In this document: piece by piece, positions 55,735 to 64,000 of the stretch
Position numbering within the stretch: the stretch's first letter is position 1
How the letters are laid out: each line of letters opens with the position of its first letter
DNA from: Actinocorallia herbida
Lineage (GTDB): Bacteria; Actinomycetota; Actinomycetes; Streptosporangiales; Streptosporangiaceae
Direction of reading: 5' to 3'
NCBI RefSeq assembly: GCF_003751225.1
Contig: NZ_RJKE01000001.1
Span: forward strand, 8,246,001-8,310,000
DNA length: 64,000 nucleotides
The notes under the pieces: model-generated
Told to the model about the DNA's origin: nothing
The model's database searches: none
The model's input: only the letters and a program-made list of their open reading frames with translations
Position numbers and translations under genes: made by a program

Positions 55735-56217
55735 TCAGCCCGTCAGGGTCCAGCGGGCGCCCTTGAGGCGCATGACGTAGCGGTCGGCGGCGGGGCTCGC
55801 CGGGGCGCCGAGCGGCCAGCCGAGGTCGGCGGCCTGGAAGATCCAGGTGTCGGCCCGGGTCCCCGGGGCCGGCGGGCCGACCTTCACCGCGCGGAGCCTG
55901 GCCCCGTCCTCGGGGGTGAGGGAGGCGATCCACGCCGCGCAGGTGCCGCCCAGACGGGCACGGGCGAAGGCCGGGGCCACCTGGGCGCACACCTTCGTCC
56001 GACCGGCCCCCGCACCGCGCAGGACCCGCTGGAGCGCCTTGCGCGCCTTGCCGCCGTCGGCGGCGGGCTCGGTCTGCGGGCTCGCGGCCGGATCACTGGC
56101 GAAGAGCGGGAGTTCCGGCTCTGGGGTCAGCGGCGGCATTGTCTGCGCCGCCTCTCCCGCGCCGCAGCCCGCCAGCAGCACGGCTGCGCATCCCGCGGCG
56201 ACCGCTCGTCCCAGCAC
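55735..56217 (-). CDS. Small lipoprotein, unknown
   Basis: 160 residues from GTG preceded by AAAGGGG. Signal peptide with lipobox LLAGC (MLGRAVAAGCAAVLLAGCG), a Pro/Glu-rich linker, then a compact domain with two Cys (VCAQVAPAFAR and GTCAAWI) that may form a disulfide. Not assigned to a family. Read in the same direction as its neighbours but with its own gaps. Confidence 0.72.
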   Translation of the reverse strand: MLGRAVAAGCAAVLLAGCGAGEAAQTMPPLTPEPELPLFASDPAASPQTEPAADGGKARKALQRVLRGAGAGRTKVCAQVAPAFARARLGGTCAAWIASLTPEDGARLRAVKVGPPAPGTRADTWIFQAADLGWPLGAPASPAADRYVMRLKGARWTLTG

Positions 56218-56306
56218 GTCGGACCCCTTTCCGCGCCGGAACCTATCGCCGCGATGCTCCCCGCGTCCAACGAACGACCGCGGGAGGCATCGGGGAGCAC
56301 GTCACG

Positions 56307-57938
56307 TCACAGCGCGCTGGTGATTCCGGTGCCGAGCTTGGGGCCGTCCGGGACGTCGACCGGCAGCTTCCCCTGCGGCACCGCCCGGCCCGTCAGGACC
56401 TTCGCGAGACCCCGCAGGGAGGTCGCGCTGGAGGAGTAGGTGGCGACGGCGGCCTGCGCCTCGCCGGTCTGGCGCAGGCCGTAGGGGCTGCCGAGGACCA
56501 CCGCGACGACCTTGCGCCGCCCGGCCAGGGAGGCGAGGTACGACGAGGTCTCCGACCCCGGGGTGACCGTGGTGATGACGTGCGTGGGCGAGTCCGCTCC
56601 GCCGATCTTGACGCCCTCGGCCTTGAGCGCCGCCGCGACCCGGTCGGACTCCGGGCCGGAGACGTACACCTTGCCCTTGAGCGGCAGGACGTCCTTGTCG
56701 CGCACGACCGTCACCGCGCGGGTGGCCACGTCGAGCGCGGTCGCGCGGTGCTCGGGGGTGTGCTGGGCCGCCGCGGCGGCCGAAGGGTCGACGGTGGTCC
56801 CGGCGAAGAGGCCGCGCGCCTCCTTCATCGTGAGGACCCGGATGACCGCGGCGTCCAGGGCGTTCTGCGAGATCCGCCCCTTCTTCACCGCCTTGACCAG
56901 GGCGGCGTGCGTCGCGGCCGGGTCCGGCGGCATGAGCAGGAGGTCGGCCCCGGCCAGCACCGCGCGGACCGCCGCCTCGGGCGCGCCGCCCTCGACCTGC
57001 GCGCCCGCCATCTGGAGCGAGTCGGTGACGATGACGCCCCGGAACCCGAGCTGCTCGCGCAGCACCCCGGTGAGGATCTTCTTCGACATCGTCGCGGGCA
57101 CCTTGCTCTTGTCCAGGGCCGGGACGACGAGGTGACCGGTCATGATCGCGTCGACGCCCGCCTCGATCGCGGCGCGGAACGGCGGCGCGTCGAGCTCCTG
57201 CCACTGCTTGACCGTGTGGTCGATCTCGGGCAGGCCGGTGTGGCTGTCGACCGAGGTGTCGCCGTGACCGGGGAAGTGCTTGGCGACGGCCGCGACCCCC
57301 GCCGTCCGGTACCCGTCGACCGCGGCGGCGACGAACCCGCCGACGGCGTCCGGGTCGGAGCCGAACGAGCGGACCCCGATGACGGGATTGCGCGGATCGA
57401 CGTTGACGTCGGCGACGGGCGCGAAGTTGAGGTTCACGCCGATGGCCTTGAGCTCGGCCCCGGTCGTCAGCGCCGCCTGGCGGGCGAGTTCGGGGTCGCC
57501 GGTGGCGCCGAGCGCCATCGCGCCGGGGAAGGCGGTGGCGAAGTCCGTCCGGGAGACGATGCCGGTCTCCTCGTCGACGCCGAGGAACAGCGGGATCTCG
57601 GACTTCTCCTGGAGCGCCTGGGACAGCTCGGCGGCCTTGCGCGGGGTCTTGAGGTTCCCGGGGAAGTAGATGAAGCCGCCGACGCCGTAGTCCTGGACCA
57701 GCTTCGCGCCGTCGGCCGCGTCGCGCACGGTCGGCAGCAGGAGCTGGCCCACCTTCTCCTGGACGCTCATCTGCTCGACGAGGGTCACCGCGATCGGGAC
57801 GGGTTCGGGCGTGGGCGTGGCCGAGGACGGCTCGGCCGCGGGCCGGTTCTCACCCCCGGCGCCGGACGAGCAGGCGGCCAGCGCGGTGCATCCGGCCAGG
57901 GCGACGGCCGCGAACCGCGCCACAGTACGTGTCCTCAT
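56307..57938 (-). CDS. nagZ: Beta-N-acetylhexosaminidase, GH3 (NagZ-like lipoprotein)
   Basis: 543 residues with lipobox LAAC near residue 20 (MRTRTVARFAAVALAGCTAL). GH3 TIM barrel: FLGVDEETG, the NagZ catalytic His loop AKHFPGHGDTSVDSHTGLP near 222, and the nucleophile Asp in GVIVTDSLQMAG near 304. A C-terminal GH3 C-domain (about 400-543) is present, which short cytoplasmic NagZ lack. It removes GlcNAc from muropeptides outside the cell. ATG has GGGGGAG upstream. The kinase gene upstream and murQ across the gap complete a recycling set. Confidence 0.85.
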   Translation of the reverse strand: MRTRTVARFAAVALAGCTALAACSSGAGGENRPAAEPSSATPTPEPVPIAVTLVEQMSVQEKVGQLLLPTVRDAADGAKLVQDYGVGGFIYFPGNLKTPRKAAELSQALQEKSEIPLFLGVDEETGIVSRTDFATAFPGAMALGATGDPELARQAALTTGAELKAIGVNLNFAPVADVNVDPRNPVIGVRSFGSDPDAVGGFVAAAVDGYRTAGVAAVAKHFPGHGDTSVDSHTGLPEIDHTVKQWQELDAPPFRAAIEAGVDAIMTGHLVVPALDKSKVPATMSKKILTGVLREQLGFRGVIVTDSLQMAGAQVEGGAPEAAVRAVLAGADLLLMPPDPAATHAALVKAVKKGRISQNALDAAVIRVLTMKEARGLFAGTTVDPSAAAAAQHTPEHRATALDVATRAVTVVRDKDVLPLKGKVYVSGPESDRVAAALKAEGVKIGGADSPTHVITTVTPGSETSSYLASLAGRRKVVAVVLGSPYGLRQTGEAQAAVATYSSSATSLRGLAKVLTGRAVPQGKLPVDVPDGPKLGTGITSAL

Positions 57939-58037
57939 GACGACTCCCCCCATGCACGGGGAGGGTAGTACCCGTCTGCACCGCCCTGCGCCACCGCACA
58001 CGCCGCGCGGGGGCGCCTTTGCCCGAACCTGCCCGGT

Positions 58038-59093
58038 TCAGGCCGCGGAGAGCCTCCGGATCGCCATCCGCGCCGCGCCCGCCGCCCCGTCGCCGGCCGC
58101 GCACGGCTCGCGCGAGAACCGCTCGCGCAGGCCGGCCCTGACGAGTTCGGCGACCATGCCGCCGCTCAGCACCGACCCGGCCATGACGACCGGGGAATCG
58201 GGATCGCCGAGCGCCGGCATGATCGCGTCGACGTCGAGGAGCAGGGAGTCCGCGGCCTCGTAGACGATCCTGAGGGCGACCTCGTCGCCGAGCGAGGCGG
58301 CCTCGCTGACGACCGGGCCGACCTTGCCGAGGGCGGCGGGGGGAGCCCCGTAGACCTCCTTGAGGATCGCCTGGGGCAGGCCCGTCGCCGGCGGCGCCGG
58401 GCGTCCGAATCCCGTGGGCGCCTGGCCGGATCCGGCCAGGACCAGAGAACGGGGCCTGAGCCCCAAGGCCGCCTCCCGTCCCAGCAGCGCCTCGGGCACC
58501 AGATCGGCGAGTAGAGTTTCGGGCCCTCTGCCATCCATCGCGGCAAGTGCGGCCTTTACCCCCTGACGTCCGATCCAGACGGCCGAGCCCTCGTCGCCGA
58601 GGAGGTAGCCGTAGGCGTCGGCGCGGGCGACGATCTCGCCGTCCCGGATGACCGCGGCCCCCGCCCCGGTCCCGGCGAACACCACGATCCCCGACGCGGC
58701 GGTGGTGCCCGACGCGAAGTTGATGGCGATGTCGGTGAAGACCTCGGGCTGCCCGGCGATGCCGAGCTTCTCCCACGCGCGCTGCGAGGCCGAGACCAGC
58801 ACGGGACGGCCCGCGGCACCGGCTCCGGCGATGCCGAAGACCCCGCCCCGGACCGCCGACGGGTCGACCCCGGACATGGCTTCGGACAGCGCCTCACCCA
58901 GCGCCTTCTCCGGGTCGCCCCCGGAGTTCGGGTTGGCCCCCGGCCCCCTGCCCTCCCCGACGACGGTTCCGTCGAGGGTCGCCAACGCACACCGCGTGTG
59001 GGTGCCCCCCGCGTCGATCCCCACGACGTACGGTTCCGAGCCGCAGAGCGGACCGGACGGCGGCGCGTCGTTCGGGCTGGCGAAATCACTCAT
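58038..59093 (-). CDS. BadF/NAGK-family amino-sugar kinase (GlcNAc or MurNAc)
   Basis: 351 residues. ASKHA-fold: phosphate-1 loop GIDAGGTHTRCALA near residue 24, phosphate-2 region FAGTGAGAAVI near 138, GYLLGDEGSAVWIG near 158 and VVMAGSVLSGG near 310. Such kinases phosphorylate GlcNAc or MurNAc at the 6-OH. Because murQ needs MurNAc-6-phosphate and no PTS transporter is nearby, MurNAc kinase (MurK-like) activity is attractive (inference). It starts at ATG (MSDFASPND). It is divergent from murR and followed 99 bp later by the NagZ-like gene. Confidence 0.78.
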   Translation of the reverse strand: MSDFASPNDAPPSGPLCGSEPYVVGIDAGGTHTRCALATLDGTVVGEGRGPGANPNSGGDPEKALGEALSEAMSGVDPSAVRGGVFGIAGAGAAGRPVLVSASQRAWEKLGIAGQPEVFTDIAINFASGTTAASGIVVFAGTGAGAAVIRDGEIVARADAYGYLLGDEGSAVWIGRQGVKAALAAMDGRGPETLLADLVPEALLGREAALGLRPRSLVLAGSGQAPTGFGRPAPPATGLPQAILKEVYGAPPAALGKVGPVVSEAASLGDEVALRIVYEAADSLLLDVDAIMPALGDPDSPVVMAGSVLSGGMVAELVRAGLRERFSREPCAAGDGAAGAARMAIRRLSAA

Positions 59094-59141
59094 CACATCA
59101 CGTCCGTAAATACTTAGGCGTTGACGCGACAAACCCCTTGT

Positions 59142-59154
59142 AAGAAACTTTCTT
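59142..59154. promoter_or_regulatory. Palindrome in the kinase/murR gap (candidate MurR operator)
   Basis: AAGAAACTTTCTT: perfect 6-1-6 inverted repeat ending 2 bp before the murR ATG. RpiR-family regulators bind GAAA-type palindromes, so autoregulation is likely. The absence of a ribosome site at this ATG, with TTGACG 26 bp upstream, would fit a leaderless murR mRNA. Confidence 0.5.
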
Positions 59155-59156
59155 CC

Positions 59157-60092
59157 ATGAGGAAACCCGAAGGTCAAGACACGGGACACCAGGAAGCGGG
59201 ACACGCAGCACCTCCACTGAGCACGGTGGTCAGAGTCCGGTCACTGCTGCCGAACCTCCCGCCGGCCGAACGGCGGGTCGCCCAGCGGGTGGTCGACGAC
59301 CCCGAGGGGGTGGCGAACTCGACCATCACCGAGCTGGCCCAGGCGTGCGGGACCTCGGAGACCACAGTCATCCGGTTCTGCCGGGCGATCGGCTTCAGCG
59401 GATACCCGGAGCTGCGGCTGACGCTCGCCACCGAGGCAGGGCGCGCCCAGTCCGCGTCCGGCGGGAGGGTGGTCGGCAGTGACATCGGACCGGATGACTC
59501 TCTCGAAGAGTTGGTGGAGAAGGTCACCTTCGCCGACGCCCGCGCGGTGGAGGAGACCGCGGCGCAACTCGACCTCGCGACCCTGGCCAGGGTCATCGAC
59601 ACGGTCGTGGCGGCCCGGCGCGTGGACGTCTACGGCGTAGGCGCCAGCGCCTTCGTCGCCCTCGACTTCCAGCAGAAGCTGCACCGCATCGGCCACACCT
59701 CCTATGCGTGGTCCGACGCACACATCATGCTGACGAGTGCGGCAGTTCTCCAGCGGGGTGACGTAGCCGTCGGCATCTCGCACAGCGGCACCACCGTCGA
59801 AACGTTGGATGCGCTGGCGGTGGCGGCCGGGCGTGGCGCGACCACGATCGCGCTCACCAACTTCCCCAAGAGCCCCATAGCCGAGCAGGCCGACCTCGTT
59901 CTGACGACCGCGGCGCGTGAGACGACCTTCCGTTCGGGCGCGACGGCCAGCCGGCTCGCCCAGCTGACCGTCATCGACTGCGTGTTCGTCGGCGTCGCGC
60001 GGCAGACCTACGAGCCGACCAGGGAGGCCCTTGAGGCCACCTACACCGCAGTTCACGGCCGCAGTGTCCGGCCGGAGAGGAAGAGGCGATGA
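59157..60092 (+). CDS. murR: RpiR-family regulator of muropeptide recycling (MurR-like)
   Basis: 311 residues. N-terminal RpiR helix-turn-helix (about 25-100: ANSTITELAQACGTSETTVI and RFCRAIGFSGYPELR), C-terminal SIS sugar-phosphate domain (about 130-260: VYGVGASAFVALDFQQKL, GISHSGTTVETLDAL). Such regulators sense MurNAc-6-phosphate and control murQ. ATG at 59157 chosen because it opens the conserved part and abuts the palindrome; it has no Shine-Dalgarno site. The stop overlaps the murQ start (ATGA). Confidence 0.85.
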   Translation: MRKPEGQDTGHQEAGHAAPPLSTVVRVRSLLPNLPPAERRVAQRVVDDPEGVANSTITELAQACGTSETTVIRFCRAIGFSGYPELRLTLATEAGRAQSASGGRVVGSDIGPDDSLEELVEKVTFADARAVEETAAQLDLATLARVIDTVVAARRVDVYGVGASAFVALDFQQKLHRIGHTSYAWSDAHIMLTSAAVLQRGDVAVGISHSGTTVETLDALAVAAGRGATTIALTNFPKSPIAEQADLVLTTAARETTFRSGATASRLAQLTVIDCVFVGVARQTYEPTREALEATYTAVHGRSVRPERKRR

Positions 60093-61060
60093 CCGATATG
60101 CCCGCCAGCCCGCCCAGCCCGCCCACCCAGCTCCCCGCCCCCGTCAACCTCCCCATCGACCTGCCCACCGAGCGCCGCAACCCCCGTACCGCCGAGATCG
60201 ACACCCTGCCCACCCTCGAAGTGCTGCACCGGATCAACACCGAGGACGAGCGGGTGGCCCAGGCCGTCGCCGAGGTGCTCCCCCAGGTCGCCGACCTCGC
60301 CGACCTCGCCGTCGCCGCCCTGCGCCGCGGCAACCGGGTGCACTACTTCGGCGCGGGCACCTCCGGACGGCTGGGCTTCATCGACGCCGCCGAGCTCCCG
60401 CCGACCTACGGCACTCCCCCCGAATGGGTCGTCGCGCACCACGCGGGCGGCGCCGCGGCCCTGTCGTCCGCGGTCGAGGGCGTCGAGGACGACGTCGCGC
60501 TGGGCGCCTCGGACGCGGGCACGGTCCGGCGCGGCGACGTCGCCATCGGCATCGCGGCGAGCGGCACCACCCCCTACGTCGTGGGCGCGCTGCGGCACTC
60601 CGCGGAGATCGGGGCGTCGACCGGGCTGATCTCGGCCAACCCGTCGTCGTGGTTCGGCCGCGAGGTCGACGTGCACGTCGGGCTCGACACCGGACCCGAG
60701 GTGATCAGCGGCTCGACCCGGATGAAGGCCGGGACGGCGACGAAGATGGTGCTGAACGCCTTCTCCACGACCGTCATGATCAGGCTGGGCCGCACCTACT
60801 CCAACCTCATGGTGAGCGTCAACGCGCTCAACTCCAAGCTGCGCAGGCGCCTCATCCGCATCCTCGTCGAGGCGACCGGCCTCGACGGGCGGACCTGCGA
60901 GCACGCGCTCGCCGAAGCGGGCGGCGACACCCGGGTCGCCCTCGTCACCCTCCTCGCCGACGTTCCCCCCGCCCGTGCCGCCCGCGCCTTGGAGGACGCG
61001 GGCGGCGCGGTCAGAGAGGCCCTGCTGCTCCTGGGCGACGTCAGGAGGGACACCGCCTAG
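60089..61060 (+). CDS. murQ: N-acetylmuramic acid 6-phosphate etherase
   Basis: 323 residues. MurQ signatures: [20 protein letters not shown] near residue 84, ATG-coupled start, [18 protein letters not shown] near 152, [19 protein letters not shown] near 208, [20 protein letters not shown] domain spans about 45-210, with a C-terminal helical/UBA-like part. It splits MurNAc-6-P into GlcNAc-6-P and lactate. Its TAG stop and the TAG stop of the convergent acyl-CoA dehydrogenase share bases (CTAG), leaving no intergenic space. Confidence 0.95.
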   Translation: MTDMPASPPSPPTQLPAPVNLPIDLPTERRNPRTAEIDTLPTLEVLHRINTEDERVAQAVAEVLPQVADLADLAVAALRRGNRVHYFGAGTSGRLGFIDAAELPPTYGTPPEWVVAHHAGGAAALSSAVEGVEDDVALGASDAGTVRRGDVAIGIAASGTTPYVVGALRHSAEIGASTGLISANPSSWFGREVDVHVGLDTGPEVISGSTRMKAGTATKMVLNAFSTTVMIRLGRTYSNLMVSVNALNSKLRRRLIRILVEATGLDGRTCEHALAEAGGDTRVALVTLLADVPPARAARALEDAGGAVREALLLLGDVRRDTA

Positions 61061-62253
61061 GACAGGTACGGCCTGAGCTCCTGACGGGCCAACGTCCGGA
61101 CATGCACCTCGTCCGGGCCGTCGAACAACCGCATCGCACGGACCCAGGTGTACATCGCCGCCAGCGGCGTGTCATCGGAGACCCCCGCCCCTCCGTGGAT
61201 CTGAATCGCACGGTCGATGACCTCGTGCGCGATCCGCGGCACCACGACCTTGATGGCCGCGATCTCGGTGCGCGCGCCCTTGGCGCCGTGCTTGTCGATC
61301 AGCCACGCGGTCTTGAGCGTGAGCAGCCGGGCCTGCTCGATCGCCATCCGCGACTCGGCGATCTGCTGCTGGACGACGCCCTGCGCGGCCAGCGGCTTGC
61401 CGAACGCGACGCGGTCGGCGGCCCGGCGGCACATCAGCTCGAGCGCGCGCTCGGCCATGCCGAGGGCCCGCATGGCGTGGTGGATGCGGCCGGGGCCGAG
61501 CCGCGCCTGGGAGATCAGGAACCCGTCGCCCTCTTCGGCGATGAGGTTCGTGACGGGCACGCGGACGTCCTCGAAGCGGAGCTCGCAGTGGCCGTGCTGG
61601 TCGTGGCGGCCGAACACGGTCAGGTCCCGCACGATGGTGAAGCCGGGGGTGTCGCGGGGCACCAGGACCATCGACTGCTGGCGATGCGCCGGGCCGTCGG
61701 GGTCGGTCTTGCCCATCACGATGAAGATCTTGCAGCGCTCGTCGGCCGCGCCGGTGATCCACCACTTGCGGCCGTTGATCACGTACTCGTCGCCCTCGCG
61801 GACGATGCTCATGGTGATGTTGGTGGCGTCGGAACTCGCCACGTCCGGCTCGGTCATCGCGAAGGCCGAGCGGATCTCGCCGTTGAGCAGCGGCTCCAAC
61901 CACGCCTTCTTCTGCTCGTCGGTGCCGAACATGTGCAGGACTTCCATGTTGCCCGTGTCGGGCGCCTGGCAGTTCAGCGCCTCGGGGGCGATGTCCGGGC
62001 TGCGGCCGGTGATCTCGGCGAGGGTCGCGTACTCCAGGTTCGACAGGCCGCCGAGGTCGGGCAGGAAGAGGTTCCACAGGCCGCGCTTGCGCGCCTCTGC
62101 CTTCAGCTCCTCCACGACCGGGGGCAGCGCGTGCGGATCGTTGACCGCGCGCCACTCGGCGTAGACCTGCTCTGCCGGATAGACGTGGGAGTCCATGAAC
62201 TCCAGCAGCTTGGCCTGGTATTCAGCCGCCTTCGGGCTCAGTTCGAAGTCCAT
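61057..62253 (-). CDS. Acyl-CoA dehydrogenase, ACAD11/FadE2-like
   Basis: 398 residues. FAD-binding segments [29 protein letters not shown] and [15 protein letters not shown], with the N-terminus [20 protein letters not shown] typical of the ACAD10/11 group. In animals that domain is fused to an APH kinase and, in ACAD10, to a HAD domain. Here the HAD protein is divergent at 62330 and an APH kinase lies at the opposite end of the window. Substrate unknown; a phosphorylated hydroxyacyl-CoA is the interesting option (inference). Its ATG is 54 bp from the palindrome at 62308. Confidence 0.88.
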   Translation of the reverse strand: MDFELSPKAAEYQAKLLEFMDSHVYPAEQVYAEWRAVNDPHALPPVVEELKAEARKRGLWNLFLPDLGGLSNLEYATLAEITGRSPDIAPEALNCQAPDTGNMEVLHMFGTDEQKKAWLEPLLNGEIRSAFAMTEPDVASSDATNITMSIVREGDEYVINGRKWWITGAADERCKIFIVMGKTDPDGPAHRQQSMVLVPRDTPGFTIVRDLTVFGRHDQHGHCELRFEDVRVPVTNLIAEEGDGFLISQARLGPGRIHHAMRALGMAERALELMCRRAADRVAFGKPLAAQGVVQQQIAESRMAIEQARLLTLKTAWLIDKHGAKGARTEIAAIKVVVPRIAHEVIDRAIQIHGGAGVSDDTPLAAMYTWVRAMRLFDGPDEVHVRTLARQELRPYLS

Positions 62254-62307
62254 GCCGGAAAGTCTCGCACCCGCGCGTCAGCCGCCACTTACCGGGGCGG
62301 GGCCAAG

Positions 62308-62321
62308 TGACTCACGAGTCA
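62308..62321. promoter_or_regulatory. Perfect palindrome between ACAD11-like and HAD genes
   Basis: TGACTCACGAGTCA, a 6-2-6 inverted repeat in the 76-bp gap between divergent starts (62253 and 62330). Shape typical of TetR- or GntR-family operators; the regulator is not in the window. It differs in sequence from the CAAGCG-type sites at 0.9 and 9.8 kb. Confidence 0.55.
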
Positions 62322-62329
62322 GCTCTACC

Positions 62330-62998
62330 ATGTCCGGTATGACGCTACGTGCGGTGATCACCGACTGGGGCGGTGTCCTCACGTCCCCCCTGAACGACGC
62401 GATCAAGCTCTGGCTGGAAGCCGACCGCATCGACGCCGCAACCTACAAGACGACGATGCGCACCTGGTTCGCCAACGCCTACGCGGGCGAGCACGCCGCG
62501 TCGGCCTACTCCGGCGGCAACCTCATCCACGCGCTGGAGGACGGCTCCCTGCCGCCCGCCGAGTTCGAACGGCTCCTCGCCGCCGAGCTCGTCACCGTCG
62601 ACGGCGGGGCGGTCGCCGCCGAGGGGCTGCTGGACCGCATGTTCGCGGCCTTCCACCCCGTCGCGCCCATGTACGAGGCGCTGCACACCGCCAAGGCCGG
62701 CGGGCTCCAGACCGCGCTGCTGTCGAACTCGTGGGGGAACACCTACCCGCGCGACCTGTGGGCCGGACTGTTCGACACCGTCGTCATCTCCGGCGAGGTC
62801 GGCATGCGCAAGCCGGCGCCCGAGATCTTCGCGCACACCCTCGACGCCCTCGGCCTCGCCGCGCACGAGTGCGTGTTCATCGACGACATCGCCGAGAACA
62901 TCACCGCGGCCGAAGCCCTCGGGCTCACCGGGGTCCTGCACACCACGCCCGAGAGCACCCGGACGGCGCTCACCGGGCTGCTCGGGTTCCCGCTGTAG
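62330..62998 (+). CDS. HAD-superfamily hydrolase, ACAD10 N-domain-like
   Basis: 222 residues. Motif I VITDWGGVLTSP (nucleophile Asp followed by WGGV, the epoxide-hydrolase/ACAD10 N-domain variant), motif II LLSNSWG, Lys in MRKPAPEIF, motif IV VFIDDIAENITAA. No ribosome site upstream of the two candidate ATGs (62330 and 62339), suggesting a leaderless transcript. Divergent from the ACAD11-like dehydrogenase, with a palindrome between. It likely dephosphorylates or hydrolyses a product of the same pathway. Convergent with the sulfotransferase with a 7-bp gap. Confidence 0.82.
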   Translation: MSGMTLRAVITDWGGVLTSPLNDAIKLWLEADRIDAATYKTTMRTWFANAYAGEHAASAYSGGNLIHALEDGSLPPAEFERLLAAELVTVDGGAVAAEGLLDRMFAAFHPVAPMYEALHTAKAGGLQTALLSNSWGNTYPRDLWAGLFDTVVISGEVGMRKPAPEIFAHTLDALGLAAHECVFIDDIAENITAAEALGLTGVLHTTPESTRTALTGLLGFPL

Positions 62999-63005
62999 GA
63001 ACGGC

Positions 63006-63866
63006 TCAGTCCAGGTAGCCCCAGGCCCTGGCGATCGGCACGAGCGCCTCCGGGATCTCCGACGGGTCGGGCAGCTCGCGGCCCGGCTGCACCCGGCCCG
63101 TGGTGATCTTGTCCCGCCAGTCGCCGATGCCCTTGATGATCGGGCCGTGGTCGCGCGCGCCGTACTCCAGCATCATCGGCGACCACTCGAGGCCGAGCTC
63201 GTCGCAGAGGCCGCGGGTCACCTTCTCGGGATCGGCCACGAGGTCCTCGTACCGGACCGTCGGCCCGGGGAGCCTGGTGCGGCAGCGCTCCACCGCCTCC
63301 ATGAACCGCAGGGTGTGCGGAACCGTCTTCTCCCACGTCCGCTCCTCCGGATCGGCCTCATGCCAGGAACGCGCGATCGACACCGGGTGCCGGATGAGGA
63401 AGATCCACCGGGCGTCGGGCCAGCACTGCTGGATCCGCCACCACCCGAAGACGTTGCTCGGGGTCTTCTCCACGAGGACGTCCTTGCCGTGCCGGACCAT
63501 CTCACGGTGCAGGACGCGGTCCCACAGCAGATGCTCCAGATCCGTCCTGGACAGGCCGGACGCCTCCGTCGCCATGCGCACGGGCGGCGACTTGAGCTCC
63601 ACGCCCATCCGCCGCAGATGCATCTCGTGCGGCGCGTGGACGCGCGGGTGGCTGTCCAGCATCATCCGCAACAGCGTCGAGCCCGACCTGACCGACGACA
63701 GCAGGAACACGGGCTCGCGCAGCAGCCTGTCGACCTCGGGGTACCGCGGGGGCCGTGCCTCCTCGCGCTCTTCGGGCGGGGCGGGGGCCGGAGCGGGCAC
63801 CGCCTTGCGCACCTCGTACCCCGTCCGTCTCACGAGCTGGTGCTGCACCACGTTTCGCCAGTTCAT
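63006..63866 (-). CDS. Sulfotransferase (PAPS-dependent)
   Basis: 286 residues. The 5'-phosphosulfate loop FLLSSVRSGSTLLRMML is near residue 55, the 3'-phosphate motif WIFLIRHPVSIARSWHEA near 150, and VRYEDLVADPEKVTRGLCDE near 205, the arrangement of cytosolic sulfotransferase-like enzymes. The acceptor is unknown. ATG (MNWRNVVQHQLVRRTG) gives a basic N-terminus and Pro/Ala linker. The short upstream region (63867-64000) shows no further gene. Confidence 0.85.
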   Translation of the reverse strand: MNWRNVVQHQLVRRTGYEVRKAVPAPAPAPPEEREEARPPRYPEVDRLLREPVFLLSSVRSGSTLLRMMLDSHPRVHAPHEMHLRRMGVELKSPPVRMATEASGLSRTDLEHLLWDRVLHREMVRHGKDVLVEKTPSNVFGWWRIQQCWPDARWIFLIRHPVSIARSWHEADPEERTWEKTVPHTLRFMEAVERCRTRLPGPTVRYEDLVADPEKVTRGLCDELGLEWSPMMLEYGARDHGPIIKGIGDWRDKITTGRVQPGRELPDPSEIPEALVPIARAWGYLD

Positions 63867-64000
63867 CCGGCAGAACGTAGAAGGGGTTGCCTACGTGTCG
63901 GCGAACGGTGCGTGGACTTCCTGTGAACGCCCGTTACCGAAGATGAATCAGTGTGAACGGACCCCTTCGGCGCGCCCGCGGGCGGGCGGCGTTTCCCGAC

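Noticed and set aside
57938-58037. Terminator between the kinase and NagZ-like genes
   Set aside because: The 99-bp gap is GC-rich but shows no hairpin with a T-run; co-transcription remains possible.

Overview
This is about 64 kb of very GC-rich chromosomal DNA from an actinomycete. GTG and TTG starts are common and third codon positions are saturated with G/C. The block prfB, ftsE, ftsX, S41 peptidase, smpB, ssrA is typical of actinobacteria. The tmRNA tag (ANSKRTEFALAA) is, from memory, the one reported for Thermobifida. With the steroid genes and an AftD-like envelope gene, this suggests a Streptosporangiales/Thermomonosporaceae-type organism (inference). I see no transposase, integrase, CRISPR array, rRNA or tRNA.

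Region by region. 1-8 kb: an ACAD10/11-like phosphotransferase (cut by the left edge) divergent from a HAD phosphatase; a PspC protein; a 1628-residue protein that looks like a decayed SF1 helicase around a repeat-rich insert; and a two-TM protein. 8-21 kb: steroid side-chain catabolism. A thiolase-fold lipid-transfer protein is paired with a DUF35 protein. A GCS2 ligase follows. Then comes a tight five-gene minus-strand operon (acyl-CoA synthetase, DUF35, Ltp4, Ltp3, FadD19), divergent from echA19, then a scrambled YefM antitoxin remnant and an NPD-type flavoprotein. KstR-like sites lie in the fadD/echA19 gap and upstream of the flavoprotein. 21-31 kb: an envelope glycan cluster (DUF3068, polytopic membrane protein, DUF2613 peptide, GT4, AftD-like arabinosyltransferase, acyltransferase) that recalls the M. 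tuberculosis Rv0225-Rv0228 and Rv0236 neighbourhoods, then a secreted protein. 31-34.7 kb: a double-domain FadE34-type acyl-CoA dehydrogenase and a membrane-anchored protein.

34.7-37.1 kb holds no convincing gene. It is skewed, repeat-laden DNA that abuts the 3' end of ssrA. 37.1-44.1 kb: ssrA, a PBP-like lipoprotein without its catalytic residues, smpB, a short S41 protease, ftsX, ftsE, a zinc-ribbon membrane peptide and prfB. 44.2-46.2 kb: two related lipoproteins. 46.4-52.8 kb: the giant NAD-glutamate dehydrogenase preceded by a transmembrane Ser/Thr kinase. 53-56 kb: a HAD protein with Asn in place of the nucleophile, pruA and a lipoprotein. 56-61 kb: peptidoglycan recycling (NagZ-like hexosaminidase, amino-sugar kinase, divergent murR-murQ). 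61-64 kb: an ACAD11-like acyl-CoA dehydrogenase divergent from a HAD protein, and a sulfotransferase.

Two themes recur. Lipid and steroid catabolism appears at both ends and in the middle, with TetR-family-style palindromes in the gaps. Several proteins keep their fold but seem to have lost catalytic residues: the helicase, the PBP, a HAD and Ltp3.
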